Below, piece after piece: positions 45,273 to 57,466 of a stretch of DNA of 64,000 nucleotides. The position numbers and the translations under genes were made by a program. How positions within the stretch are numbered: the stretch's first letter is position 1; every line of letters starts with the position of its first letter. The DNA lies in the NCBI GenBank assembly GCA_003008705.1, contig PDUO01000002.1:824898-888897 (forward strand). Direction: 5' to 3'. Below the pieces are notes generated by a model. The model ran no database searches, was not told the origin of the DNA, and saw only the letters and a program-made list of their open reading frames with translations. The stretch comes from Pezicula radicicola. Lineage: Eukaryota; Ascomycota; Leotiomycetes; Helotiales; Dermateaceae.

Positions 45273-46571
45273 GTGATGTTGTTCTTTCATCCTGTTATTG
45301 TTCGGTTGTGTGTTAATGGTTGCGTATATGGAATAGTGAGGATCAGTTGAAAGTCTTAGCTGAAGATTCTAGTTCCTACGTTTTGAATTGCAGAAGCACA
45401 GGCTTTTGGCTCTTGATACTTGTACAAGTAAAGCGTTAACAATTATATTTGACACAGCTAAGGTGAATTCTGCTGGGGGGTGACTTTTGGATACTCAACT
45501 TACTTAACTTTTAACTTAAGTAAATAATTTAAGTTAGATAACTCAACTAAGTTAAAAAACATACCTGAGTATCTTAATTCTGTTGAAGAGCTCATCTAGT
45601 TAGATAACTCATCTAATTTAAATAACACACTTAATCAAAGTAACTTAGTCCTTCCCACGCTCACCACGACGTTAACCTCAAAAAGGCCTACACTTTACAT
45701 CCCACATCAAACATAACTCATACCATACAGTAAATATCACTCGTACCACCATACACTTATCATACCAACCCTTTGCCTTCGTACAGATCCAGTGATTCTC
45801 AATAATTTAAGCGAAGGGACATGGGTAGGTATGTTCGAAAAGGGGGTTGTCGCTTATACAAGAATAGGTAAGCTTTCAACCTACAACTATTCAACTTTAA
45901 ATTTTGACCTGCCTATCATTTCTTTACGATTATGTTTATACCTCTGCAGAGAGTATTTAGGATCTGATATAGAATAGTTATGAGGGAGGATTGCTAGGGA
46001 TTGCATTATTGTTACAGGATAAATTTTGTTGATTCAGGAGATACTCTCGCTTAGGAAGTACTGTGATCAACATACCCCGCACCCCATAAGCCACCAATCT
46101 TACAAAATCTCACGAGCTCACAATGAGATCGATCTCCCGTTATTTCTTATTTTTTGCTTTTGCTTTTTCCAAGACATGGTATCGTATCGTATCGTAGGTC
46201 AGACTGAGAGATCTGGTACTAAATCGATCATGTTAGAGGGATCTGGTATCTGGTGTAGGTTTTCTTCTTTACTACCGGTAGCATCGCCAAGGGATTACTT
46301 CATAGATATGTTTAATCATAATCTCGTTTTATTGAAAGTTGGGATCTTCTATCTTTGCTTTCTAGATCCTCCCACTATTACAAGTAATTATATACGGTGC
46401 AGTAAAGTCCAAAGTAACCTGCCCTCCTTCCTACTTGTATGCAATTGCAACGCTTCAAAATGATAAGCTCCGGGTACAGTTTATAAGAGATATGTGCCGC
46501 CTGGAATGTATATACCGTCGTTTTGTGCTCGGAGCCGAACCAAAAAATAATAAACTTTGCCCAATACTAAG
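45273..46571. other. AT-rich intergenic with repeat array
   Basis: About 1.3 kb. The repeat array is at 45478-45650. Open frames in 45.8-46.5 kb have AT-driven composition and no family features, so none is called. Confidence 0.5.
45478..45650. repeat. ACTTAA/AAGTTA repeat array
   Basis: One of the clearest arrays: ACTCAACTTACTTAAC, TTTTAACTTAAGTAAA, AATTTAAGTTAGATAACTCA, ACTAAGTTAAAA, TAGTTAGATAACTCATCTAA, TTTAAATAACACACTTAATC and AAAGTAACTTAG. The core AACTTAAGT is near-palindromic. Confidence 0.65.
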
Positions 46572-49061
46572 TTATATATCCGAAATTCTCAGCGAATAAG
46601 GACTTTCTCTTCCATCAGTGGGTGCATCGTTATCGCTGAAATCATTAAATCCCCTGAGACTAGGCTCTGCACCATTCTGATATGCGAAAGATCTCAGGCT
46701 CCCACCATCACCGCGGGTACTGGCACTGTCGCCGAAGGGTGTTCCAGCCCGAATGTCTCTACCGAATTTTGGGTCCACAGGAGGAGCCTGCTTGAACCGT
46801 CTTGCTAGTGGCTGAGAATTTTCGTCATCAACAATGACTATCATCCAAACACCAATAGCTCCATTGCTGCCAATAAGAGGCGTACAGTGAATCCAGCGGT
46901 TCCTTCCTTGAACGTCTTGCTTCGTCACCCAACGGACTTTAGCTGTAACTCCACGACCGTCAGCCAAAGCTTGGGTCAGTTCATCCCTGACGCGATTAGA
47001 GCCGCCAATCTTGGCCATAAAAGGACTTTGCAGAATACCAGGGACTCGGAGACTAGGACTGGCGAAGAGGACTCGAAGACTAGGGTAAGGGCGGACGAGA
47101 AGGTAGTTCTCGTATACGCCGCTAAGCCTGCCACTTGGTCGTCCAAAATTGAAGGTTCTGATGCCATCTGGGCTGGTGTCACTTAGGAGAAGGCGTGGTT
47201 TGTGCCAATTTGACTTTTGTCCGTCACCTTCAATGAATTCATCTTCTGCCTCTTTGTGCATTCTACCTCCGCACTTGCGAACAGTATCTAATTCTTGCAT
47301 ATTAAGCATCTCGCTGAGCTCTTGGAATTCATCTTTCTTAGGTTCGTCTATGCTTTGTTCCTCGAGGCTTCCACTGGCTTTATGTTCTGCTGCGACGACA
47401 ACACGTTTGAGGGATTCGAGATCAGAACATTCTTTGACCAAACCAGAGACGTCGACCTGGGCACCGATGAAGTATCTAATTTTGCCACGGCTGTCACATA
47501 GAGGTGCGCACATTAATAGATTCATGAAGGGTGATCCGTCTCGTCGACTGCGAATTCGTAAGCGGATGTCGACGGCAATAATCAGACGACTCACTAATTC
47601 AAGAACACTTCACAGTGCTCTTCACCTGCTTCAATTTTCTCCCGAATTCTTCTTACACTAAAGGGGTTTGTCTTTGGCCCTTGGAGGAACCGACAGTTTC
47701 TGCCTAAGACATAGCTCATTCCATAGTGTGTTGTACGATGGAATTCTAGATGTGCATTAGCCAAGTTTTGGGGAGATGGTTTTAGAGATAAAAAATTGTG
47801 TACCTTCTGATGCAAAGACAATAGGGTTATCTGGCCGAGAAGGATCCGTTAAACAGAAAACTTCGGCCAAGCCTTCAGACGCTTCCCTAAGATGGGAAGG
47901 TAAGGTACCAGTAATCCTCCTCTGAATCGACAGGCTGACTGTCTGGATATATGTGTGGGTAATGTAAGCAGGCAGGTCTTCGCGTACTAAGACATCGAAA
48001 GCTTGTTTTGCCCTCTCTTCTAGCATAAGGTTGAAAGTGTTCTTCACAGGTTGCTTGGTGAAATCATAATCAGGAAGGGGATCGAGCGCCTCAGCAATGG
48101 CATTCGAGTAGTGGATGGCCTTGATAGCTTTTATGGCATCCAGGTAGTGGATGAGAATGGGTATAGAAGTTTCTCTACAAGCACTCATCCATCCTGTGAA
48201 ACGTAATAGAAGCGACGGATCGGCGAAGATGACCCTCAAATGTTCAGTTGAGAATAATTGCTCAGATCTTGTCTCCAGGGAGTACTGCTTGGTTTCACTG
48301 TCAGGAGGCGCTACCAAATCAAAAGAACCTGGATCTAAATCCTCTTCAGCCAGGGGTTCCAGTTGATCATGCTCATCTGGAAGTCCTTTCGACTGCAATG
48401 CTGGTAACGATGTAGCCGCCGTTTCGTTAGAAGAGTTTTCGGAAGTGTCGCGAGAATGTGATCGTTGTGAATGGTAAGCTGAAGTAGGAGACTGCATAGT
48501 GTCGTCCATGGCTGGCTGATGCTCGTATTGCACTTGCGCCCGGCTCTGTGGGCGACTAGGCCTCTCTTGTTTGGGTTGATTACTAGCAAGGAGTCAATTT
48601 ATTGTCCATAAAATCCAGTCAATAACCCCCTACCTCATTGGCTGCTCCTGTCTCTCCTGTATTGGGGTCCTTGAACGATCGAGCTTGGGTTGGCTGCTAT
48701 GGGGAAAACCATCAGCCGAGTAGTGAAAGGTTGAGCCATTGATTGCTTACCTCGTGCGGATGAGTATCGTTTGTACCTTTTTCTTGTGTCCCCTCTCAAC
48801 AGACCGTTCTCGGATAGGTGGTGGTTCGGGTGTGTCTAGATGCAATGACGTCTCTAAGTCGAGGGAATAATTTCCTGATTCTGCGGAAACTGGTCTTTGC
48901 GCCGGCGCCGAGTTGGCTCTGCTCCTTGCTGCACTGAGAGGTCTGTAATACGGTACCGTAGGTGCTTCAGCAGGTTCGTCTTCAATGATCACGGAGGGGT
49001 TGAAGATGGCAGCCATTTGCGCAGTACTCCCACGGCGACCCGAGCTCTTAAGAATGTTCAT
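46572..49061 (-). CDS. RGS-LOV blue-light photoreceptor (BcLOV4-like)
   Basis: This is a flavin-binding blue-light receptor that joins an RGS domain to a LOV domain; Botrytis BcLOV4 binds anionic membrane lipids when lit (established for that protein). Exons 49061-48751, 48696-48634, 48582-47804, 47745-47595 and 47547-46572 give 759 residues. Residues 1-230 are polar and disordered. The RGS domain spans about 234-356 (FSTEHLRVIFADPSLLLRF, YLDAIKAIKAIHYSNAI, VREDLPAYITHTY). The LOV domain spans about 361-480, with the flavin-reactive Cys about 402 in GRNCRFLQGP, then FLNYRRDGSPFMNLLMCAPL restored by a 47-base intron, then IGAQVDVS. The region after LOV is long and basic in places. An upstream exon at 49415-49341 (MAGIRAAPGSGPGSPGG), spliced to a site near 49079, could add about 31 residues. 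Confidence 0.9.
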
Positions 49062-52000
49062 CGTTCCGGCAACACTACCCTTGGTAGCTAGAGGAGAAGG
49101 AAACTAGAGGTGGACAAGCAGGTAAGCCTCTGCGACCGGATTGGAGGACTTGACTCGACGCCTGATGCTGCTAAGCCAGAGAAAGAACAAACTATCAAGT
49201 GCCTGAGAGCCAACGCCACGAGTTTGGTGGGGGCGAGGAAAGTTAGAAGTCTTGAGAGGGAGAGAGAGAGGGCATCTATATACTACTAGTATCGTAGGCA
49301 ATGGAAATATCAGAAAGGGCTCAAAAGTAACCAGGCTTACCAAGGAGTACCCAGTCTGCTGCGGGCCACCAGGACTCCCTGGCCCCGACCCTGGAGCTGC
49401 TCGGATGCCAGCCATCTCGCGTGGTGGGCTTTGCGTCGGTGTGCGGTGCAGCACAGGCTTTGGAGCGAGGTTCAGGCACTATCGAAGTGGATGAATGATT
49501 AGCTCGACCTCGGCGTGGCAGTGGATTGGAAGGGTGCTGGCGAGGAGAGACGAGAGGGTTGAGAGGATTGCAACTGGATACGGCTCTCCTCTCTTCTAGG
49601 CACCTCGAGAATTGACGAGTGAGATCATCCTGTTGATGTTATGGTTATGGCCGTTGTGCAAGTCGCCGACACTATTGCACCGCAAGGGAGGGGGAAAGGG
49701 TTGGTTGATTGTTTGTTTGCTTGCCAGGCGAGGCGAGGCGAGGAAGGACCATTCCTAGCACGCGCATCGGCATATGGCAGCAACAGAATAGCATTTTTAT
49801 TTAATTTTTTTTTCCTTCTGTGTAATGTTTTATGCATGCCAACCATGGCAGCTGCGGCATTCTCAAGTACGGGGCTCCACATGGCATGTGTTCTTTGGAT
49901 GTCGTTAACAAAAGGTTTCCCGCAGAAGAAAATATGGATGCCGCAATATGATGACCATCATCGCGCCTGGAGATAATCCTTGCTCGCCCTGTGCTCCGTA
50001 CCAATGGGCCCAGTTCCCAGGGCCCCTGCCCTGGAGAAGAATGCTGGGGGGGGAAGCAGGCAAGTGTTCGATCACATCCGATAGGTATCTATCTCTCGCT
50101 ATGAAGGGTCTCTTGTACTCCGCAAATCACACACCAAAACTTGACGACAAAACAAAACACCACGACTTTCATTCAACATAGGGTTTGAGTCAGTCCGTCG
50201 GTCCTCGAGCACAATATTACTCGTAATTCAAACGCCGTTTAGTTGCCGCGCCGCCATCGACGTACGTGCTCCAACTTGGGCCATCATCACAATTAACTCG
50301 TGGCAGCCCTGTCCTTGAACGACGTCCGAATGTGATAGATCTGTGGATTTCCCAGTTAGTAATTTGATCACTTACTTATCATTTTGGCGTTGGGGATAGC
50401 ACAGACCACCACAACTGGTCTTTCGAGGTCTTTTTGTCGACGTTGATTTCTTGTTTCTCGACGATTACAATTGCTTCTCATGCTGCGCGAATGGCCTGAG
50501 TAATACGTTGCACATGGACCACGACTCATCTGTAGCAAACTTGCGTACCTTCAAAACCTTCAAAGGCACTGGACTTGGGGAGTCCCTTAATTTTCAGCAA
50601 GAGGTGGACTTGTAAGGTCGGCACGGTGGGTGGGGTAGTTCGTTAGACTTCAGAAAGATCCCGGAATTGACAGCCGCTTTGATCAGGCAGGGGGCAGAGG
50701 CGCAAGTGACGGAATTACTGTACGAAAGGTGGCTATGCTGACCACCAAAATACAATATCAAAATATCAAAACGACTTTGAGACCGTCTGCCAACCTCCAA
50801 TAATCGTAACCGCGGACTATCAAGCGGCATTGATGTAGAGCGATAATTTACAAACCGCAATTCTAAATATCGATTATGTACGTCTGTATGTTGGCGTGTG
50901 AGAAAAGGGAGGTTCGTAATACAGTATTCTTGCTAAGGGAGGCTCTAGCGGATGAGCCAAATTAGTAGACTACCGTATCCCATCATTGAAGATCTGGCTC
51001 GGAAAGCTTTCGTTAGACCTCGATAGCCTGAAGTTTAAATGCTCGATGACACTTAATTGGACATGCTTGCGAACCCTGAGAGTGGGCGATATTTTCTAAC
51101 GTTGTCTTGGTATATAATAGCTCTTTTGCCCCTTCCCCTGAATTGCCGTTCCTAAGTGGCCGTAGTTGTTCCCTTTTCCTTCATGTCCGTTTAACCAGAT
51201 GATGGATTTGGAAAAGGCTAAGCGATCGATGGAGCTCTGTTGCTGGCAATATGAACAGTAATTAAGTTCACGACATAAGGACAAAGATAAAGGATAGGGC
51301 CCAAGAGTATTGCCTAGAATATTTGTACAAGAAGTCCAATCTCCCATCAACGGAGCTGACTGCAAATTTCGTCATAGGATACACAACAGCCTTGTCAGTT
51401 CGGTTAGTCAACGACGAGGTAAGACATATATAAGCGTTTCTTACCTACCTAACCGGTCTTCGTCAACAGCCACACGTTGGGGCCTCAAGGGCTCGGGGAA
51501 ACCATCCCCTAAACAGACTCGAAGCCATTATCCGTGCCATGCGTTTGCCTTATGCGTCTTACTCTGCACGTGCTTTCCTCCTACCTGGTAGCGAGCCATA
51601 AGAGTAAAAGATCATCACATTTTCACTGCATGCATGCTTTGGCTTTCATTTACACGAGTCAAGTTTGGTGCTCGTAACAGGGAATTGTGACAGTTCGTAT
51701 TTGATGCCATGGTTGAATAGCCAACTCTAGGCTCAACTGTTCCTCCTTAGTGCTACAGTACAAGTCTGGCCAATCTTCAACGTTTGAGCATTGACGCCAA
51801 CCTAAAAAAAATCTACATGTCAGTCAGAGCTCCAATATGGTTATTGTTTTGGGGCAGGTAGGTGGCTCGAATAGTTAGCGATCTGGAGTTGTGGGCTACA
51901 GGTTGTCTGGGGCTTCGTCCAATGCGCGTTTAGTAAAAGCAATCCTCACTGAAACCCCTGCTTCTCCTGCATGGCAGATACTTCTCTACCAAACATTAGT

Positions 52001-52516
52001 CGATTAAGCCATATCTACAGAGAACGCCGTAAGCGATGGTAGAGGTTGATACGAATGGGAAATTTGAGTCTTGATTTGGTCTTTGTAGCTAACTAGTTAT
52101 ATTCCTCTCGTGTCTGGTACACCAGTACACACGCAGCACACACCTTCGAGGGATCCTTGTTATTTCTAGCTATGTAAAGCAGATCGTGTATTGCCCAAGC
52201 TCGGATCTTCATAGATGATGCCAATATCGAGAATAATAGGTGTGTGCAAAGACCTTTCTGCTCTAGTCGTGGGGATAGGCTGATGCGTGGCAGTTGCCGT
52301 AAATTCGGTAGATAACGAGGCAGATGGAGGCATGTTGAATGGCAAGGTTATTGGGAGCGATATGTGGTGGCAAAGTAGTCTTGCATTCTGTCTGGAACTA
52401 AGTGTGTGAGAAGAGCCTACTTATAGTAGCAGCCACATAACTATTTCATATATTCAACAAGGCACATGGGTGCTTCCAAACTTGGTCATCTCATAAGGTC
52501 TGGATACATCCTCGTC
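49062..52516. other. 3.4-kb region without a called gene
   Basis: The first 350 bases may be the 5' leader and an upstream exon of the RGS-LOV gene, with a GAGAGA run at 49257-49270. The rest has several 60-110-codon frames on both strands, none with a family motif or a multi-exon structure. A long promoter or non-coding transcripts are possible. No other structure is seen. Confidence 0.5.
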
Positions 52517-53915
52517 TCAAAATCCATCCCCATCAGTCCAATGTCTTCCCGCCTCCTTCGCCCTATTCATAGCAACATCTCCATGCCCCATCGCTTCGTT
52601 CCTCCTGCTGTCCAGCCACCTCTGCAACTCATCCATCTTCCCATTCAGTTCTACATCTTTGTCTTGTGCTGGAGTCCCTAGTGCTTCGGCTTCTCGAAAT
52701 TTCCCGGCCTCAACGAGATCGGTGTATTGTTCTTTGTGCTTGTTCCAAATCTCCAACTCGTCTTCCAGGTCCTTCTTGGCATTCGAGATCTCCATATAAT
52801 TTTCGTATTCTGGTTGGCCACCAAAACAGACACCAAATCCATCACAAAGGCAGACGTGCTCTTGTGGACAAACAATGTTGTGTCCAGTGAACACAAATTG
52901 CCATATATACTCCCAAACCCTACCAGAAATATAATCGGACAATTGCGTACGTAGTAGCCAGTCCCTATAAAACACGTATCTTGATATTGGTATCGCCTGG
53001 ATTCTGCCTCTTGACAAAGCGAATTGCGCGCAACATGGTTGGGCTAAGACTTCCGGTACTGGATCAAACGGAAACAACTCCGACCAGGATTTCCCAACTA
53101 GTGTCTCTTCCTGCTTGTTCATATCTTCCTCCAAGTTACCCGGGTGCATCCAAGAGGGGCAGCCAGGCTCCCATTGGCATCGCATATTCATATATCCTTC
53201 ACGTTGGACTCGTTCGCTTGACAGTCTCGCAATCATCTGTACAGCATCATGCTCAAGAATTTCGTTATTATGCCAGGCAGTTCGATGGGAATGCATGAAG
53301 ATATTAACATCCGAGAGGTTGTTGTAGTTTTCGATGATGTATGATAAGTATATCATAACCTCGTGTCCTTTGTTTTTTGGCGGGTGTAGAGGGGACGTGG
53401 GATCATCTGCAGTATATATGGAGTACGAAGTGTGCGGATCTCCACCAAAGTTCTCCTCAACCCAAGATACATCCTCTGAGAGTGTGCGTGGTATTACAAG
53501 CATTTTCGTGTAAGGCTCTCCAACAGGCTTCAGTGGAGTTGCTTTGAACTTTGTCGCAGCCACTTTATACTCCTTTTTGTTGTATCGACGCGGTTCTTTG
53601 GCAGTTTCTTGGGCTGTAGTAGCCTTCATACTGTCTCCATTGACGACATTGACTAGATCTCCATGGTGTGATTGTCTTTTCCAGCTGACACTAAAATTTT
53701 GGAATACCCAGACGAGAAAGCCGACAGTGAAGAGCGCAAGGATAGGGACCCATTTCTTTGGAACAGTAAGTGATGCTGGCTTCGAACGAGGAGAGCGGAC
53801 AGAGGATCTCCAACGTGGGAGTGTACTACTAAAAACATGTCAACTTGAATTACTCAGAAGAACCTGACTATCGAGATGTTGGGCATTATCGTGAGGAAAC
53901 CCACCTTGGGTACAT
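52517..53915 (-). CDS. DUF3431 type II membrane protein
   Basis: Two exons (53915-53905 and 53828-52517) give 440 residues. The tiny first exon encodes MYP plus two bases; the 76-base intron restores SSTLPRWRSSVRS. One membrane helix lies at about residues 34-52 (WVPILALFTVGFLVWVFQNF), so the rest should be lumenal or external. The family text begins near residue 118 with LVIPRTLSEDVSWVEENFGG and continues NKGHEVMIYLSYIIENYNNL, then DVNIFMHSHRTAWHNNEIL, CQWEPGCP, FALSRGRI and a WEYIWQFVFTG segment, as in DUF3431 proteins, which look glycosyltransferase-like. Function is not established. A charged helix forms the C-terminus. Confidence 0.85.
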
Positions 53916-55671
53916 GATGAACAAAACACGCAGGTAGCCAAAGTGCAGTGGATCAAAGAGATACAAGAAGGGAAAGTTGCTCAAGGAGTCATAGAAGATA
54001 CGTCCAACACGTTCTTCAGGTGATCTACGAAGAGTTGGGAGATTTTGTCGTTTCTCGGTGTTCTTGGCAAGTTCCTACGAGCAGAGCGTTCCTTCTATAA
54101 AGAGGAGTTGAAGTCACACGCTAGCTCGATAAAATATGATGACTTTACAGAAATGGGAATGACCCCTCTCTCTTTTAATTCCTAGCTGAAATGGTAACTC
54201 ACAGTTTGTCTATGTTTCCTAGCCTAGCGGACCAATCTTGAAGGGGAGGGAAAAGATGGTTCAATTACTCAATTGTGCTGATACATGGGGCAAGTGTGCT
54301 CCCTCCTTGATATTAACGTATCGAGCTACGAGTCAAATTTCTCTCTTCTATCCTCTACAGTAAATAATAACTGTGTTCAAGAAACAACAAAACAACAAAA
54401 CAACAAAACATTCTCTCTAGCCCTTCTAGTTCTGTGCCATGCAATATTATGTAAGGGAGCAGCCATACTCGTGTAAGACTTTCCTTTTGGATCTATTTCT
54501 AGCCAAAGTGCTCGGAGAGATATGAAATGTCTCTGGCTTAGCCAGACTCCATTCTTTGAATTCAGCCCCTGGAACATTGGGATGGGCTGAAGACAGAGAC
54601 GTAGGCTGCAAGCCCACTGGCATATGACTCGTCGATCTATAACATAGCAGACGCCTTTAGCCATCGGGCTGTTTCCTTGATGTGAGTGTCAGGCAGCGAC
54701 TAGAAGCTATCAGCACAATGTTTACGATTCTATGCGTGGTCGGATTGAGGTTTGGAATTTGCATGACAAATGTTTTGTTGCAAAGGCAGAATGTTAGCCT
54801 GCTGAACATTAACCGTCACACATTGCACTCTCATTTTGTAGCAGACAATTGCGCTGTACACGATTGCTATTACGGGCATTTAAACATTCGAACATTAAAT
54901 ATTGTCGTACGAAAAGTCTAGTAAGAGCCTAAATACTGCGACTGGCTATGATTGATAGTCTTTCTGAACAGTTATCTATTTACTAATTGTGTTCTCTTTA
55001 AGCTCTTTTAAAGTCAAGAACAGTCTCACTGCTGGACACGCGTGCAATTGCTCAAATAAGTCTTTGCATGCTTGCCGGGGGTTTTCTTGTGACAGTTTGC
55101 AACCGACTTGTGATTTGTTTTTACTCGCCTTATTTTATTCACAATTAGTGTTGAATTGACAAGTTCTCCTCTGCATTTTGCCGTGGCATAATTAATTTCG
55201 TAGTATTAAGAGATTTTGAAAGGGTGTAATATCTATTAGTTTGTGTTGGTTGGTACCAGGCCATGGGATCCTCGTCCGGCATGAAGTTGGAGCTTTCAGA
55301 CGGGAACGTGCAGTTTTCATCACAAAATGCTTCCCCCAACAGGGAAATAAGCGCCAATATGAATGAGTGTTTGCTTTGAGGCTGAATATTTGGACATTTT
55401 CTGGCGGTGAACGAGAAGCTTCTTAGGATGTAGATGTTCGTATCTGTTGTTGAAGTTGTCTCATGGTGTGCGAGTTCCGAATTTGTTGTCTCGTTTTTCA
55501 ACAAAGGCTTGAAAAGGACGAAAGCCTTCTACAGACAAGTGGCCGATTCTTTCATAGGATAACGGAATTCCGTGGAAGTTCAAGATGAGTATATTAGTAC
55601 CGACCCTCTCAACAACCCTCTTATTAACGCAACACAAGAGAACTAACATTATTCGATTTCAGATCCCCGAA
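53916..55671. other. intergenic region
   Basis: About 1.75 kb between divergent genes. No supportable gene is present. A short AACAAAAC triplicate occurs at 54387-54411. Just before the RBR start, a TTTCAG acceptor (about 55658-55663) suggests a 5' leader intron. Confidence 0.5.
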
Positions 55672-57466
55672 ATGGCGACTTTCAACAGCGAGCAAACATT
55701 CTTTGATGCTATGGATGAAGCAACGGCAGCGCTAATCATCCAACTCCAACTCGAGGACCAAGAAGCCCTCAAAACCAATGCAAAAGGAAAAGGCAAAGAA
55801 GGGGAACTCTCTGACTCCGAGCTCGCGTTTAACTTATACAAGGAGGAATTGGAGCAGATTTCTGGAATTATGTCAGATCGGCAGATGACGAGGAGCATTG
55901 CAAGGGCTTGTCAGACAGATGGCAACATTTTAGCTGCCTCAATATCACAAGAGCAAGCTGCTGCTAGTGATCGCGAGGAAGCATGCAGACTCGGAGGAGT
56001 CGGAACACCACCGCCGGTTGATCGATGGACCGTAACAGCCGATGAAATGGATGAGGAGTTGCTTGCTAAATTATCAGCTCTTTATGTTGAGTCACCCTTC
56101 GACAGTAGGGAAGACGTAGACGATACTGCGACGCTAGACTTAGACGACGACAACGGTGGCGAGTCTTCTTCCTCGAGACCACGGGACAGACCTACACTTG
56201 CCAACAGACCTACCACAAATGGGGCTCTGTACCGCCAATGCATAGCTTGCCAGGACTATGTAAAATTCTTTGATACAGCACGCGCACCATGCTCTCATGA
56301 ATATTGCCGGCCTTGTTTGAAATCTCTCTTCCAGGCCGCCCTAAGCGATGAATCGCTTTTCCCACCGCGTTGTTGCAAACAACCTATCCGCACAGGTGGT
56401 CTTCGAATGTTTCTCGGCTCAGATCTCTTGGCCGAGTATGAAGAGAAGAAGATTGAATTTGATACACCGGATCGGACATACTGTTCGAATCCATTATGTT
56501 CAATCTTCATCAAGCGAGACGGAATTCAGGGGGATCGCGCTACATGCCCTGTTTGTCGGAACGTAACTTGTACTATGTGCAAAGGTCCTGAACATACCGG
56601 CGATTGTCCGGCTGATACAGCTTTGCAAGCTGTGCTACAGACTGCAATGGAATAAGGCTGGCAGCGCTGTCACTCATGCAGACGACTTGTTGAACTCGAT
56701 CATGGCTGCAACCATATGACGTACGTCCTTGTCTTCTCTTCCTTCTTCAATATCCAAAGCCATCAAGTATAAATGCACCAGGAGTTGTCACTGGAGCTCA
56801 CCTACTCCGATACTCCCCTTATCCCAAGTACTGGTGGCTAGTAGTGGCCTCCAGGGCTGCTAAATTTTCAGTAGCAGAAAAAGGCTCTAACCACCTAGCT
56901 TCTTATTGAACGAGCTACACTTCACGCTTTAGTCTCTTCAACTTTTGCTATGGAAAAACAGCTAATACCAAAGCCCAAAAGATGTCCATGCGGCGCACAA
57001 TTTTGCTACATCTGCGGTCTCAACTGGAAGGGCTGTACATGTCCACAATGGAACGAGGAACGACTCCTAACACGTGCAAACCAAATTGTAGCTCGTCAAG
57101 CCAATCCGCCAGTTGAGTAAGTAAATTCGATTCTTCTTTCATGATTACTCTTTAACAGCTCCCTCGTTACACCACTTACCTTCAAATCATCTCCATCAGG
57201 AAGATATACTTTATTTAATAGTCAAAATTTGCAAGTTGATTCAATTACTGACTTTGCAATCCACAAGGCCTCAACAACATCAAGCTCGTATTGAAGCCGC
57301 TGCACAAAACTTGCGGGAGAATCACAACTGCGACCATGAACGATGGACATATGTCCGGGGACGTCACCAGTGTGAGCAGTGTTTTCACACACTGCCTTCT
57401 TATATTTTTGAGTGCAATCAGTGTGGTATTCAGGCTTGTAACCGGTGTAGGAGGAATAGGATGTAA
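55672..57466 (+). pseudogene. RBR-type E3 ubiquitin ligase with in-frame stop
   Basis: This is a RING-between-RING ubiquitin ligase, which transfers ubiquitin through a Cys in RING2. Exons 55672-56720, 56982-57116 and 57268-57466 would give about 460 residues. RING1 starts RQCIACQDYVKFFDTARAPC and continues SHEYCRPCLKSLF. The IBR region has CSNPLCSIFI, CPVCRNVTCTMCKG and DCPAD. RING2 is WQRCHSCRRLVELDHGCNHM, then after a 261-base intron CPCGAQFCYICG; the Cys in HGCNHM is the expected catalytic residue. A TAA at 56653-56655 (codon 328) interrupts the frame between IBR and RING2, in QTAME-stop-GWQRC. No splice removes it. All downstream text is intact, including a C-terminal zinc-binding tail (CDHERW, CEQCFH, CNQCGIQACNRC). 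An in-frame ATG at 55585 could extend the N-terminus. Confidence 0.8.

Noticed and set aside
45792..46463. Open frames of 61 and 145 codons
   Set aside because: AT-driven composition, no motif, no plausible start; probably chance frames in intergenic DNA.
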